Source: Canna indica
Taxonomy: Eukaryota; Streptophyta; Magnoliopsida; Zingiberales; Cannaceae
NCBI GenBank assembly: GCA_034359265.1
Contig: CP136891.1
Location: 77,430,501-77,494,500, forward strand
DNA: 64,000 nucleotides
Reading direction: 5' to 3'
Under the pieces are notes generated by a model. It did no database searches. It worked only from the letters and a program-made list of their open reading frames with translations, and had not been told where the DNA came from. The translations under genes and the position numbers were made by a program. This document shows, piece after piece, positions 23,759 through 37,014 of the stretch; position 1 is the stretch's first letter; every line of letters starts with the position of its first letter.

Positions 23759-25855
23759 ATAATAGATGTATGCTTGGTTAGAAGTTGAACCATTATAAAT
23801 TTCATGTGTTAGCATTGCTCTTGGTGTTTGTCTTATCGCAATAAATTATTTACTTTGTGATTGAAATATCAAAATTATCATTCATATTCATTTAAGGTAT
23901 AAATTGACATTTAGTTTTATTATTTTCTAGACATATTATTGACATTTTCTCTAGTGTGTCTAAAACTACTGAGATCTTATCCATGTTATAATTCCTAGAT
24001 GTTTCTTAAAAGGAAGCATAAGATAAGCACTTTGAGCCTAGTTTTGAGCCTGGATATAAAGCCTAATGAAGAAATATGTATGTTTTTCTTATCAGACATA
24101 TTTCCTCAAAGGAAGCATACAATTTAAAGTCTATTGAGTTTGACAGGCCGATGTGGATCTATTAAGGTGATGTATATATAAATATTTAATAAATATATAA
24201 TATTATTAGTTTATTATGTATTTACATTAAAATTGTTTTCATGTAATAACTAATATATTTTAATTTAATAAAACACAAGAAGCCCTAAATTTGACACCCA
24301 TTTCTATCTCACGCCGCACACAACATGCTCAGACCAAAATTTAAGCTTATAACATCCCACAGGCCAGGCCCAGGCCTAAACCAATTTTTTACTATACTGA
24401 CCCAACCTGTTAAGGCGAAAGTCTGACCTGGCTTGGCTTGTTTCCACCCCTAGCTGCTACCCGGCCTTGAGGCGGTGCATCAGCGCCTAGGGCGGGGTGA
24501 TAGCCGCCCGAGGGGACGGGAAAGGACATCCCTTCGCCGACGCCGCTGCCATCGGCTCAAGCATGGAGAGGGGGGGAAACCCTAACTTTTTCCCCTATCT
24601 GAGTTGTATCAATGATATTTTGATTGTAACGGTGATATGTATTTGTAATAGTGTTATTTCCAATTTAAAATTATATTTTAATGATATGTGCTATATTAGT
24701 ATTGGTGACACTGGTATAAAGGTTAAAGTTAAACATATCGTTGTTATAAACGGTTATAGAGAAAATAACGGTGTTATAGTACTTTACATATAGATGATTT
24801 AAGAGGAAATTAAGGAGGGGTTTCGGAAATTAATTTCAGGGGCTTTTTTGGGTCGGATTTTAACGTATTATATATGAATCTTCATGTAATCTATGTTTTG
24901 AATTCATTGGTGAAGTCAGAGTTTCCAAATGAGATTTGTACCGTTTCAACAGCTTGGGATTTTAGTCCTCCGATTTTTGTGCTAATTATGTTTATGATTT
25001 AATTTTAATATTAGAGCTAAAAAGTGCTATTAGACAGTAGATCCTCTTCTAGACTCCTATGAATACCCTACACTATGTGCTATTATTTATTGATTCTTGA
25101 TTCAGTATTATTCTTTGGAATTCCTTACATATATAATTATTGGAACCATGACATGTAGTGCTCATCTAGATAATATAGTTGTGATAACATTTGTATTATT
25201 ATATTGATTATATTGGACACGTCATGTGTTAGAAATATGCTCATAGAGTTATTATTATAATACTCTGATTTAGTGTCATATTGGGAGTATATTGGATATG
25301 GTGTTGGCCTGATGGGTGCTTTATCATCAACTCCAGCTTAAGCATTAGACGAATGATTAAAGCCTATGAAGTTGATATGTGATAATTAGTGTTATGTATG
25401 CATGGTTTGGTGTTATGTATTAGTTCAACTTGAATCTTGATATCGAGATCAAGACTCACGTGAACGATTTTTAATCAAATCACACCAATAAATTGTCTAA
25501 TCATGCACTAAATTCATTTTAAAATGAAATTGATTTCAAATTAAATTATAAAAGTTAGATAAATTATCTACAGTAAAAAACAATCAATAACATTTTAAAA
25601 AATGAGTAAATAATTTAATTATCACATTCGGTTGTTGCCACTAATTTGGCAGCTAATTACCATTTCCCCAACCCCTCGCTACGTGGAAAATAAAGAATCG
25701 TCGAAAAGTTCCAAAATAACAACTCTATCAAACATAATGTTGATTTAACATCTCTGACAAGTTCAGATTCCTACTAGCCATTTATCTTCAAGACGCCTTT
25801 TTTTTTTTAATCGCATACATTGCCCATTTTCTAATTAATTTATTACATACAGGAG
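23759..25855 (+). repeat. Repeat R, copy R2 (right part)
   Basis: Aligns with R1 10087-11465 and 14196-14960, and with R3 47300-48153. It includes an extra stretch at about 24010-24170 with a second ttcctcaaaggaagcata. At 25163 it preserves the uninterrupted target of the CACTA element. A small ORF at 24497-24793 is not credible. Confidence 0.7.
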
Positions 25856-26324
25856 ATAATTTATGCTGCTTATAAATTAAAAAAACAACAAGCCAACAAT
25901 TCCCTACTGCAGTGGAATGACTTCAAAATTGATAAAAATACAAAATTTTATAATTTTAGGTAATTTTTCATCTTTTGTAATTTGAAGCGTTTTTATAGTA
26001 TAAAATTATTTCTGAAGCAAAACACAATTAATTATTTTGTGGTATAAATAATCTTCCAAAATAATGTCTATCCAACATTGATATTGCAGCTGATTGGACT
26101 GCAAATCACGCTCCTAAGATAAAAGAGAGTAAGAGACCAAAAAATATATGGTCCTCCATTCGCCCTATGAGTTTGAACATTCATGGAATTCAGACCTTCA
26201 TAGATTTTTTAGTGATGGATAAATAATCTAAATTTATTTTTATGCAAAAAAGAAAATATATCCTTCATTCCTCTGTATACTCGAAGTCAAGTCAACTGTG
26301 GTCACCAAATTTACAATATTTGGT
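25856..26324 (+). other. Upstream region of WAK-B
   Basis: Unique AT-rich sequence between the R2 end and the WAK-B core promoter. No gene or clear repeat seen. Confidence 0.4.
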
Positions 26325-26418
26325 CTATATATAAAGAATCAACTGACATTATAAAGTGAGGCATATAATTAACTTGGTCGCCGGAGGCGAAGCAATTGAG
26401 GCAGGTGATCTCCCAAGG
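26325..26418 (+). promoter_or_regulatory. Probable core promoter and non-coding first exon of WAK-B
   Basis: TATA box tatatataaag (26326-26336) lies about 80 nt before a donor AAG|GTTAGT (26417/26418). Spacing and donor context match WAK-A and WAK-C. The exon sequence itself has diverged. Confidence 0.45.
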
Positions 26419-28912
26419 TTAGTGGAGCTTTTCTATAAATTAAATTAAGCATCTGCCTTACTCTTCTTTTCTCTTTCCTTTTTAAAGATAATAAGAAATG
26501 AATTTATTGACAAGACGAGGATCTAGAGTTACTATTTTCGTTTGACATAATTAATAAGCTAATTAATTAATTAATTAATTAATTAGGGAGGTAAGAGAAT
26601 TTGCCCTCGGAGGGAGGCATGCATGCAAGGATATTTGAACAAATTTTACCTAGCTTTACTGATTTGATTTGAAAATTTATGATTTGGAGTTGAATTAATT
26701 GGTTCTCAGATTATTTTGTATATAGCTTGGATTTGCGAATTTATGCTCTAAGTGTCTTAATTTTTAAATCTAAAAAAATAATTAATTATGGTTTTTTTTT
26801 TTTTTGTCATAACAAGTGAGTTCCACATAAGGTGAAAAATTCATATAACCACTGAAGCTCCACCTCTAGATAATTTATAAATTATTTTATAAATTATTGC
26901 CACCAATTGTGCTAGCTAATCACATATGGTAATTGATTATGATTTTGCTTTAAATAAATAGATATAAACAAACAAATAATAAATAACTCCAAAATAACTC
27001 ATCTCAATCCATGTTTTTTTAATCGAAAGAATTTCTTTTTTTTAAATGATTATCAATATGATTTGAGCCCTCACTAACCTTGATTGACTTTTCTATGACT
27101 TTAGTCTCTAGATTCCTCTCAAATCAGCTAATTAAAATTGATGTTTGAGTTGAGTTGACTTTTCTCTTGAATTTAATTCAATTTTTTAAGAATAATTTTG
27201 TATTAATTTATTCCAATAAATTCGAAATGCTCGAATTATGATTGTATTTATTCGGTTGATTGATCTTGGGTTTGATTTTTTTTCCTTTTTTTCTAACTCA
27301 AAAAACATAGGCATGTATAGAATTTTTTTCTTAAATATAAACTTCATAAAATCAATTTATACGAATAATTATAAAACCTCTGTGAAGAGAAATCTGACAC
27401 AATCAATTTAAGTCTTGAATACAATGAATATAAAATAATCAAAATCCAATAAGCAAGAAAATAAAATTAATTTTACTATAAACATTTAAGTTTGAAAAGT
27501 TCTCTACGTGGCCCAGGCATATTTATCATTCTCAAATTTGATCATATCTTAACTTTTTATCACAAACACATATATAACCTGAATTCAAGACATGCCTTAT
27601 TGATTTCTTTTCTTAATATATATGGAAACAAAATATGTTATTTTGAACTTTCAAGAATGAATTAATATACTGTTAAATAGTTGATGATCTAGCATTTGGT
27701 TAGAGGAGAAAATAACCTAAAATCAAATTAGAATAATTGGTTCGAATTAATTAGATGATCTCATCCAACATCGTGCGAGGTTTGCTCCAAATCCAATTTG
27801 AGAGATCATCTCAATGGTGAGAATTAATCGATCATAATCAATCAGAACTGAAGGATATTAACAGGTTTGACTTACTCAACAAACAAGTTAGATTTTGTGT
27901 TAATTAAAACAAATAAGCATCGACTTAAAGCCAATTTTAAATTTTTTGAATTTTCTATCCTATAAAATTAATAATTTTAGTTCAAATGTAAAAAAAAATA
28001 TTTGTATTAATTACAAAAACTGTCTTGTATTCTTTAAAAAAATAAAGGTAGACTTACTTCAAAATTTATATCAATTTTAGCTTATAATATAAAGTTGGTA
28101 ATAATATTCATCTACTTTACAATACTGCCTGTTGACTAAAATTAATACCAATATGTTGCATCTAGATTGAACTTATTTTAATTGAGATACATTTTTTAAT
28201 GTTTTAATGGCCACACATGAATCATTACAAACCAAAATGAATTCAATTGTTGGTATTACATCTATAAAGCCAAATTTTTAAGTTGATCTAATTAAAAAAT
28301 TTAAGCTAAAGTTAATCAACCTTTAATGCATTAACTAGGCTAGTAGTTATAGTTTGATAGCACCTTCACCTTTATCCCGTCAATCATTTCTCACATAGGC
28401 TCTATCACCCAATCAATGACTAATTAAGTCTTAATCTACTACCAATTATCATCAATCAATTTCATATCGTAATCGCTAGCTTAATGTTTAAGTTATAATT
28501 GATAGTAATACACCAATTATGTGCATAAATTTATATAATTGTGCTTGTCATGTAAAGTGGATGGAAAATAAATCGACATACACAATTGCAACAAAATTGA
28601 AATATGAGGTTAAAGTTGATACCAATTAAAAGATTGAGCCAAATCTGAGAATAGGGTAAAAGTTGAGGTCATCTTTTATTAAATACCATGAGAAATCTAG
28701 AAGCACTATATCCACGGGACTATAGAAATATTATTTATAGATTATGAAAATAGTAGTCATATATATGTGATATATCTAAGCATACAATACTTCGAAAGCT
28801 AGCTAGAGTTTACCCACGTATAGAGCTTTATAACATATATATGCTTCTCTTCATTTTTGTAATAGGTTTGCGCATAGCTGATCGATCAATGTTCGTGAGA
28901 TTCGACGAAGGA
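26418..28912 (+). other. 5'UTR intron of WAK-B (inferred)
   Basis: About 2.5 kb of AT-rich DNA with an (AATT)n microsatellite at about 26551-26586 and no coding signal. The acceptor was not identified. Confidence 0.35.
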
Positions 28913-31900
28913 ATGAGGTTGGTAGAATTAATGTTAATTATGATACTGAGATCAATATATTCTACAGTTGCCGCTACACCAAGGTTAAACTTACCATCCT
29001 CCCTACCTTCCAATTGCACAAGACAATGCGGAGATATCAAGATTGAATACCCTTTCGGCATCGGCGATGGTTGTTTTCGTAGTGATGGATTTAACCTCAC
29101 TTGCCAAAATTCTCCACCAAGACTCTTACTGGGAGATGGCACAATTGAAGTGAGAAAAATTGATATGGACCAAGGGGTTGTGTATATTGAATCGCCAGAT
29201 GTTACCTTGGATGTGGACGCACAAAACATTAGCGCTAAGTTATTTGATCTCAAGAATTGGCCTCTTTCTTTTAACTTAAAGATAGTGCTTTCAGATAGTG
29301 CTTGGAAATTATTGGCACACAATAAATTCTATGTTATCGGTTGTAGCGCTACTGCCAATCTTGTGGATACCATTACGAATAAGAGTGTAAATTCTTGCTC
29401 GACCAAATGCTATACCAATGCTTCAAGTATCCATGCATGGAATTTCGGAAATGGATACTGCACACTCTATTGGGATGGTTCGATTGATGAGAGATCGAGT
29501 TCCATTGGGATTCAGCTAACTCGACTCGACGGGACTGACTCTCATTTGATTAACACCTCCAGTATTAAGGTCATCATGAATGATACAGGTTACGATGTCA
29601 ATACTGAAGAGGTAGTCCAAGAAATAATGAAGGGGAACAAAACAGGATGGATGGCTTCATTAGGATGGTATATCAGTGACCATCCTACGTGTAAAGAAGC
29701 CAATAAGAACGGAGAGACTTATGCTTGCCTCAGCCAAAATAGTGATTGCTATGATGTATCACCTGGTTGGTCAAACATAAATTATACTATTGGATACTTC
29801 TGTGGATGTTCTGCAAGTTACCACGGGAATCCCTACCTTGTTGACGGTTGCCAAGGTAAAGTATTGCTTTTATCTCTGGTTGTGAGAATTTAGTATGCAT
29901 ATATATTTTGCTCTAACTGAATCACAATGATATATGCAATTATAAACATAAAACTTAAATGATATACTTTATTGTGTACACCAATTGATCCCAATTAAAT
30001 TAGAATTAACATATATATATATATATATAAGGGATCGAAGAATATAGGGTTTTGATAAGTTCATTAACTAACTTGCATCTTTTGCATGTTCATTTCAATT
30101 TGATGGAAACAAAATGCCTCTTCTTAATCTGTCTGGTAAGCTAGCATAGATGGACTATATATTGGAAATACAAGAAAATATGTAAGCATTGATTATTCAT
30201 TGTACTAGACTATATGAAAAGAGTGAAAAACATATATATATTTTCTATTGCTGCTCACTATATATATGATCATGCAACAGATACAACCTTTCAATTGTCA
30301 CCGCAGAAGGATTATTGCGCAAAAAAATGCGGAAGCACTGAAATACCATACCCGTTCGGACTTAAACAAGGCTGCTATAGAGATGAATCATTTCTTCTGC
30401 AATGCAACCAGACATCAAATCCTCCCACTCTCAAATTTGGAGGAAACTTTGTAAGAAAAATATTGTTGGACAAAGGGCAATTAGAACTCGAGTATCCACT
30501 ACAGGGAGACTACTATGAATATGCATATAGAGAACGTCCTTTCATCTTCGCTGAAGAGAATTTAATTATGAATTGGGTAATTGAGCACCAGCATTGCGAG
30601 GAGGCTATAAGGAATGGAAGCAGGTATGCATGTGTGGCCGCACAAAGCTCTTGCCACAACAAAAGCCTTGGCCCCCGCCATGATTATTTCGGGTATCTCT
30701 GCGAATGCGTGGGAGGCTACAAAGGAAATCCTTACATTCAGAATGGATGTCAGGGTAACCTCTCTTTCATACCATGATCATTTTTTAAAGGAAAAAAATT
30801 AATTTATCTATTTCATACTATATACCTTAATTATAATATTTTAATTTACCACAAATATATTTTGACACTATTAAATTGATATCAATAATATCACACCGTC
30901 AAATATCTATATTAACACAAACGTTATTTGCTAATTCGACATCACAGTCAGCATAGTAAATATTAAAGTTTTATTGTCTCATTGTCATGTCAACATGCAT
31001 TTCCGACATCATATAAAATGTTTATTTTAAAAAAAACGAAAGCTAACCTTAAAACCCTAATTCCACCCGACATTGTCCCCACCCCGGAGTTCTATTGCTC
31101 ATACAAAGTCCATGTTGCTAGTCGTCATTCTTTTTGTTGGCAATCCCGGACTATTGTCACTCAAAGATTCTCGCTTGACGCAGAATATTCTCGACATGCT
31201 TCGGGCTACACGCGACACTTGGGCTTCTTAAGAGCGAGAATCTTCATATGACAATAGTTTGGTGTCGACTATCGACCATAAGAATGGCGACTGGCGATAG
31301 GGACTTCACTAGCTTGAGCAACAAAACTCTGTTCGTTGATGGGACAATGTCAAGTGAAATTGGGGTATTAGGATTATGTTTCAGATTTTTAATTTTTTGT
31401 AATAATCATTAATATGTTGTCGAGAATGCTGACATGGCATGGGATAATAAAAAAATAATATTTACTATACTAACTGTGATGTCACGTCGATCAACAAATA
31501 ACGTTTGTAGTAACGAGTACCTGATCGTGGGATGTAATTGATGCCAATTCAATATATTAGTGTGAGATAGATTTGTGGCAAACTAAAAGGTGAGATAAAT
31601 TTGTTATAACCTATAGTTTGGAAGAAATACATTAATTTTTTTATTAAAAAAAATTATAATGAGCCATAGCTTCATTTATTTGTAAAAAGAATATATAGAA
31701 TGTACAAGAAGGGCTAAATTCAGCAACTCTTAATATTTGATTAAGCATACATAGATTAAATTGCTATTCACACTAAAAGAAGTTCTTCTCCCATCATTGA
31801 AAAAGAATCCCTAGCCTTTATATTAATTTCCTTGAACAAAAATAGATAAATTACATGCTTTTGTTTACAATAAATTACATACTCATTCCACGCATGCAAT

Positions 31901-33575
31901 TGTTTATTGCATGCCCTCACATATATATATACTGATCGCGTTTAGATATTATAATTGATCAATACCATCGAGATATATATAATTGCTAATATAAATTTTG
32001 GTTGTTTAGATATCAATGAGTGCAAGTCTCCTGCGAGTTATGGTTGCACTGGGATTTGTACTAATACGGAGGGAGGTTTCAGCTGCATCCGTGACAAGAA
32101 GACAACTATTTTGTTAGGTGAGTCCTCAATATTTGACTTATATATAAAGAGGAATTGGAAATTAAATTACTGTATACTTAGTTAAGTACAACTAATATTT
32201 CATCTTAAGTCGATAAGATGTCTATATATATATAGCAAGTTCTTTGGATCAATTTTCATCTTCATTTACATTTTTAGCAAAAGCATCATTAATAAGAATA
32301 TTTTGTCAACTTAATTACTCCCTAAAGATTCTTGTTATCCTAACAATGGCTTGATATATGTGGACAGGTGTCATTGTCGGCACAAGCAGTGGAGTAGGCT
32401 TATTGGTCTTTACTATAATGTTGGTCATCATAAGTAGAAAATGGAAGAAAAGGAAACAACAAAATATAAGAGAAAAATATTTTCATCAAAACCATGGTTT
32501 GTTGCTGCAAAAACTAATCTCCTCAAGTGAAAATGTTGTTGAGAGAATGCAAATATTTTCCCTAGAGGAGATTGTTAAGGCAACAAATAATTTTGATGAA
32601 ACTCGAATACTTGGTCGCGGAGGACATGGAACAGTATATAAAGGAATTCTCTTAGATCAGCGTGTAGTTGCCATAAAAAGATCTAAAAATGTGAAAAAAT
32701 GTGAGATAGACCAATTCCTAAATGAGGTTGCAATTCTTTCTCAAATCAATCACAGACATGTGGTAAAACTTTTTGGATGTTGTTTGGAAACCGAAGTACC
32801 CTTGTTAGTTTATGAATTTATTTCAAATGGAGCCCTTTCAGAACATCTTCATAAGCTTAATGATCACTCGACACTTTCATGGAATGATCGTCTAAGGATT
32901 GCCACAGAAGCTGCAGGAGCACTTGCTTATTTACATTCATCTGCTTCAATATCCATTTTTCATAGGGATGTCAAGTCATCAAATATTCTTTTAGATGATA
33001 ATTTTACTGCAAAGGTATCAGACTTTGGAGCTTCAAGATGCATTCCTCTTGATCAAACACATCTAGTTACTGCAATTCAAGGTACATTTGGGTACTTAGA
33101 TCCTGAATATTTTCAAACTAGTCGACTTACAGAGAAGAGCGATGTTTACAGCTTTGGAGTTATTCTTCTAGAGCTCATAACAGGAAAGAAACCTGTTTAC
33201 TCAACTGAGAATGAGAAGGATCTAAATCTAGCTATGCATTTTCTGCAAGCAAGGAGACATAATCAAATTTTTGATCTTATGGAGGATTGTATTATGAAAG
33301 AAGCTACTAAAGAAGAGCTTGATGAAATTATTCAATTGATTGAAATGTGCATAAGGTTGAAAGGCGTTGAAAGACCCAGTATGAAAGAAGTTGAGTATAA
33401 ATTACAAGTCTTGAGAAGAACTAGAATCAAAAAGAACAAAGGGCTTTGTATTGCAGAAGATAACGAAGAAACTGGGTATTTGCTAAGTGCTTCATCTTAT
33501 GCTTCCGGTAAAGGATCATCAAGGAATTATAGTATGGAGAAGGAACTCATGGTGTCACAGTATTACGGTCGGTGA
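28913..33575 (+). CDS. Wall-associated receptor-like kinase, WAK-B (4 coding exons)
   Basis: Exons 28913-29855, 30281-30754, 32010-32117 and 32368-33575 join in frame to give 910 residues. The ATG at 28913 is preferred over in-frame ATGs at 28841 and 28889 because it starts directly on a signal peptide ([13 protein letters not shown]) aligned with that of WAK-A. Order: first galacturonan-binding WAK module ([17 protein letters not shown]), second module in exon 2 ([20 protein letters not shown]), EGF module in a 108-nt exon 3 (DINECKS...[14 protein letters not shown]), membrane segment, then kinase with [34 protein letters not shown] and [10 protein letters not shown]. Junction phases match WAK-A, and all key residues are present. 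It is clearly paralogous but much more diverged than A versus C. Intron 2 (1.25 kb) contains a long-TIR transposon. Likely functional. Confidence 0.93.
30791..31642. mobile_element. Non-autonomous long-TIR element in WAK-B intron 2
   Basis: The first about 190 bp (aattaatttatctatttcat... to agtcagcatagtaaatatt) recur inverted at about 31440-31640. Matching pairs include atatttactat(g/a)ct, aaataacgtttgt and agataaattt(g). Long TIRs around a non-coding core suggest a Mutator-like MITE. The target duplication was not resolved because the flanks are A/T homopolymer-rich. The internal ORF at 30982-31251 is not gene-like. Confidence 0.65.
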
Positions 33576-34691
33576 GTTTATATATTCCATAAGTAGTGAT
33601 GTCTGCGTAGATCTATATATTAATCCGAGTACCAAATATATATATATATATGTGTGCTATGTTTGAACTTAATTAAAAGTATGTGGTATGTAATCATGTA
33701 TAATCCCTACTTAAGTTCGCATTTCTCAAAAATTCATAGGCATGTGGAAATTTTGGAACATAACTTTGTATATTCATATTTTCTATAATATCTGATGAAA
33801 TCTTTTGTTTTGAAATGGTGCATGCATGTCTTAAAAGTCATGTCTCATGTCTCAAGCTGTTACATTTAGACATGTGACCATTAACACCATCATATAAGAA
33901 AATAAAATTTGGAAAAATTAAGACATGCGACTGAATGTAACAGGTGGGACATGAAATGGAGATCGACATCATTCGGAGGTAGAGAATTAATTTCCGTCAT
34001 GTAGTTATGTGAGAGTTTATTTTCCTATATTACATATACACAATCTACCTTAATTGTATATGTATCGTATAATGTATAAACAGCCCACTCGTACATAATT
34101 TGTATATGCTTTGCTGTTTCAATTGATTTCGTCTTGGAGTGAATAAAGTAAATAAAAAAAAGTAATTAGTGGAGGAATTTGCTTGAAAATTTCGCAACAA
34201 AAACTTTGTAAGATGATTTTCATTAAAAGGCTGAAAATTTATATTACACACCTTAGACTATTATGATCCAAAAATAGTTACAATTCGTTCTCTCATGACT
34301 AAATTCAAATTCCACTATCGCATTCAAATGCAGCAAAAAATTTGAGCATAATTAATCATATGGATTTTCTTTTCTTTACTTTCCTTTTTGTATTTGCACA
34401 AATTCTAATATTCTATTTTTAAATTTCTTTTTGCTAGGTTATGTACCTCTTTTTTAAAGGCTGTTAGAAAGTTTGAGGGGGAGGAAGTTGATTTTGACAA
34501 ATGAAATTATGAGTTTTTCTTAACTTCTTGTCAATCCTAATCCTTTGGTGTGTCAGTCAAAATTCATAATTAGTGGTGAACCGGACATCGCGTTTGCTGG
34601 GTTGTGAAGCTCAAACAATCCATGTCCAATTGTTCTTTAGTTATCCGACCACCTCCCTTCAAGGTAACTCTCAATTTCTTCCTTAATTAAT
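33576..34691 (+). other. Downstream flank of WAK-B
   Basis: AT-rich, with a short (TA)n run near 33640. No gene, RNA or clear repeat identified. Short ORFs here lack recognisable domains. Confidence 0.4.
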
Positions 34692-35051
34692 GGGAAAATC
34701 ATACTCTTAGCCTATAGTTTACTTAGATTTTAGTTTTAGTCATCATAATTTAAAAATTTTAATTTTAGTCCCCACATTATATTTTCATTAATTAGGAGAT
34801 GGTCTATGCTATCACTTGAGTCATAAATGGTGTTATACGAAGCTGGCGTGGCCAACGGTTGCTGATTGGACATTACTAACGTTAACAAGTTAAATGACGG
34901 TCCTTTAAAACTCATTAAAAGTATAAGGACTAAAACCAAAATCTAAATAAATTATGAGGAATAAAATCAAAATCCTTTAAAACACACTAAAAGTATGAGG
35001 ACTAAAATCAAAATCTGAGTAAACTATGGGGACTAAAAGTATGATTTTCCC
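34692..35051. mobile_element. MITE with about 50-bp terminal inverted repeats
   Basis: The left end gggaaaatcatactcttag (34692) is mirrored by ctaaaagtatgattttccc ending at 35051. The inverted match continues through tagtttact(t/c)agatttt(a/g) for about 50 bp. 360 bp long, no coding capacity. The superfamily is uncertain (Mutator-like possible); no target duplication was identified with certainty. Confidence 0.7.
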
Positions 35052-35106
35052 TATATTTGGAGAAGAATGATCGAGAATAAAAAAGTTTGTAACTTTTCAA
35101 AATTCA

Positions 35107-35187
35107 ACGTGTCAAATTTGAACCAAAAACCTAACGATGTTTGAATCAACTACAATCCTCCACTCTACCAACTGAGCTACGTGTCAA
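35107..35187 (-). repeat. tRNA-derived fragment (SINE head or retro-inserted tRNA)
   Basis: On the - strand it has pol III box A (TAGCTCAGTTGGTAGAGT) and box B (GGTTCAAATTT) at tRNA-like spacing. It is flanked by the 9-bp direct repeat ttgacacgt (complement of 35107-35115 and 35179-35187). The acceptor stem does not pair, so it is not a working tRNA gene. Confidence 0.5.
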
Positions 35188-35220
35188 GTGTTGGAGAATT
35201 AAACTTTCATAAAAATGTTA

Positions 35221-36307
35221 CATTGCGTGCACCCAAGCCCTAGCCTTAAGCCCCCTTGTCCCTTCTTTAGGGGCTGGTTGATCGGGGCGGCGGCTCCATC
35301 GCCCCTCCACTCAAACTCGGGCAGCGAGTTCCCGCCGAAAGGTTGCGCGGTATGCATCGCCCAAGATTAGGCAATGCAGCGTCACCTAGTCGCTCAGCCC
35401 TAGATTGGGCCGCAAGAAGCCCCAATTGGGGATGTCGCGATAGGTTTCCTACGGCCGCCTTCGCTCATGCATCCGCTGCCTGCTCGATCGAGGGTTCCCC
35501 CTGTCCCTTCGGACAGAGAGGCCTAACACCATCGTGCATTGCTGCTAGTCCAACAGCGTTGGCGAAGCCCAACGTTGGGGCTAGTGTAGCCAGCTCTACT
35601 TTCCTCTTTGAGTTGTTCATCGAAAAAACTATAAAAAAAGTAAAAATCATCGGAAAAGCTCTAAGAAAGATGAAATCCATCGGAAAACTCCAAGAACACT
35701 AAAAACTTACAAAAAATCCAAATTTGGGCACTGAACATGATAAATCCAATCAAGTTTATAGATTACCTTACACTAAGGATTTGAAAGAAAAAGAAAAGAA
35801 TATAATCCTATCTCGAAACGCGAAACTCCTCTCGACACATTAGCACACTGCCTCTGCATGTCACACACCTATCACTCTAAAATCACCAATCCCAAAAAGA
35901 TGTGAATGTGATAATGAGGCGAGAGTCGTACGTATAGACGATAAGTGGTGACTTTTTTTTTAAAAAAAAAGCCTCTCAAATTTAAAAATTCCATAAGTAA
36001 TTCCTAAAATTTCAAAAAATTTAGTGATATAAATTTCTAAAATTGGGGGGGGGGGGGAATATTGATAAAACAAACAAACCCTTAAAAATAAAGTAATTAA
36101 GTGCTTTTGTGTTTTAGAGAACACAAAAATAAAAACTTATCTAAGAAGTGTGGGTAAACTACTTCGAACAAAATGTGGAAAGTATAAATTTTTTATGAAG
36201 TACATCTTTTCTCATTTTGCAAACTTAATGTCAACTAATTAAACAAGCGATAAAAAAATTTATTTTCCTACAAATTATATTTCTCGCGCGACATTTGTCA
36301 ACAAAAG
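35221..36307. other. GC-rich patch and flanking sequence of unknown identity
   Basis: 35221-35600 is much more GC-rich than its surroundings, with ORFs on both strands (for example 35343-35702 +). Compositional bias alone explains these, and no domain is recognised. 35700-36307 is AT-rich with a poly-G run near 36045-36057. It may be an unrecognised transposon fragment. Confidence 0.35.
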
Positions 36308-36320
36308 GCTCCAAAACTTA

Positions 36321-37014
36321 TACTTGCCCACTGGTATTTACACAGTGGCACCTGGGTACATGATTGTTTTTCAATTCTTTCACCCCCATATTTCTGAGGG
36401 TCCTGCTTTACTCTCCAACGTTGAATTGTGGAAGTCAATTTGGGATATTAAAGTGCCAACAAAAATAAAGGTTTTCATTTGGAAATTAATGCATGATAGT
36501 ATTTCGGTACGGCAAAAATTGCATGAACATTTTCCTCAGACTATTGGTAATTGCCCACGTTGTAATATGGAGGTGCAATTAGTTCATCACTGTTTTTTGT
36601 TATGTCCTGCGGTTGCACATATTTGGCACAAGGCTAATTTTATTCATCAGGAACCTTCCTACTTATTTGTTTTGGAAATGATGGCTAGCGCTATATCGAA
36701 AATTGAAATTAGCGCTTAATGGTCATGATAATATGACTTTGATTGCTTTCATTATTTAGAGGATATGACTTGCAAGAAACTCTGATGTTTAAAAACATCT
36801 CTCGTGAAGAAATTTGGGTTATGGCTCAAGCTCTTACAAGTGAATATGGAAGGTTGCATTCAAACTTCTCTTCTCTAGCATAGTCTTCATCTTTGGGTTG
36901 TTATTTCATTGATTTTGGGAAATCTCCTCTTCTAATTGATGAATTCCATTTGGATTTTTTTTTGTATTTGACCTTTTATGGAATCAATATATATATTTAC
37001 TTTGTTAAAAAAAA
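36321..37014 (+). mobile_element. 5'-truncated LINE (L1-type) with perfect target-site duplication
   Basis: Flanked by identical 13-bp copies of gctccaaaactta (36308-36320 and 37015-37027) and ending in an A-run (37007-37014), the hallmark of target-primed insertion. 36324-36719 encodes the zf-RVT domain found behind LINE reverse transcriptases (LWKSIWDIKVPTKIKVFIWK, then NCPRCNMEVQLVHHCFLLCP). RT and endonuclease are absent because of 5' truncation. Non-autonomous. Confidence 0.88.

Noticed and set aside
28841..28912. Upstream ATG (28841) as the WAK-B start
   Set aside because: It would put 24 residues ahead of the signal peptide. The ATG at 28913 aligns with the WAK-A start and gives a proper secretory signal.
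35107..35187. Functional tRNA gene
   Set aside because: Boxes A and B are present, but the 5' and 3' ends repeat directly rather than pair, so there is no acceptor stem.
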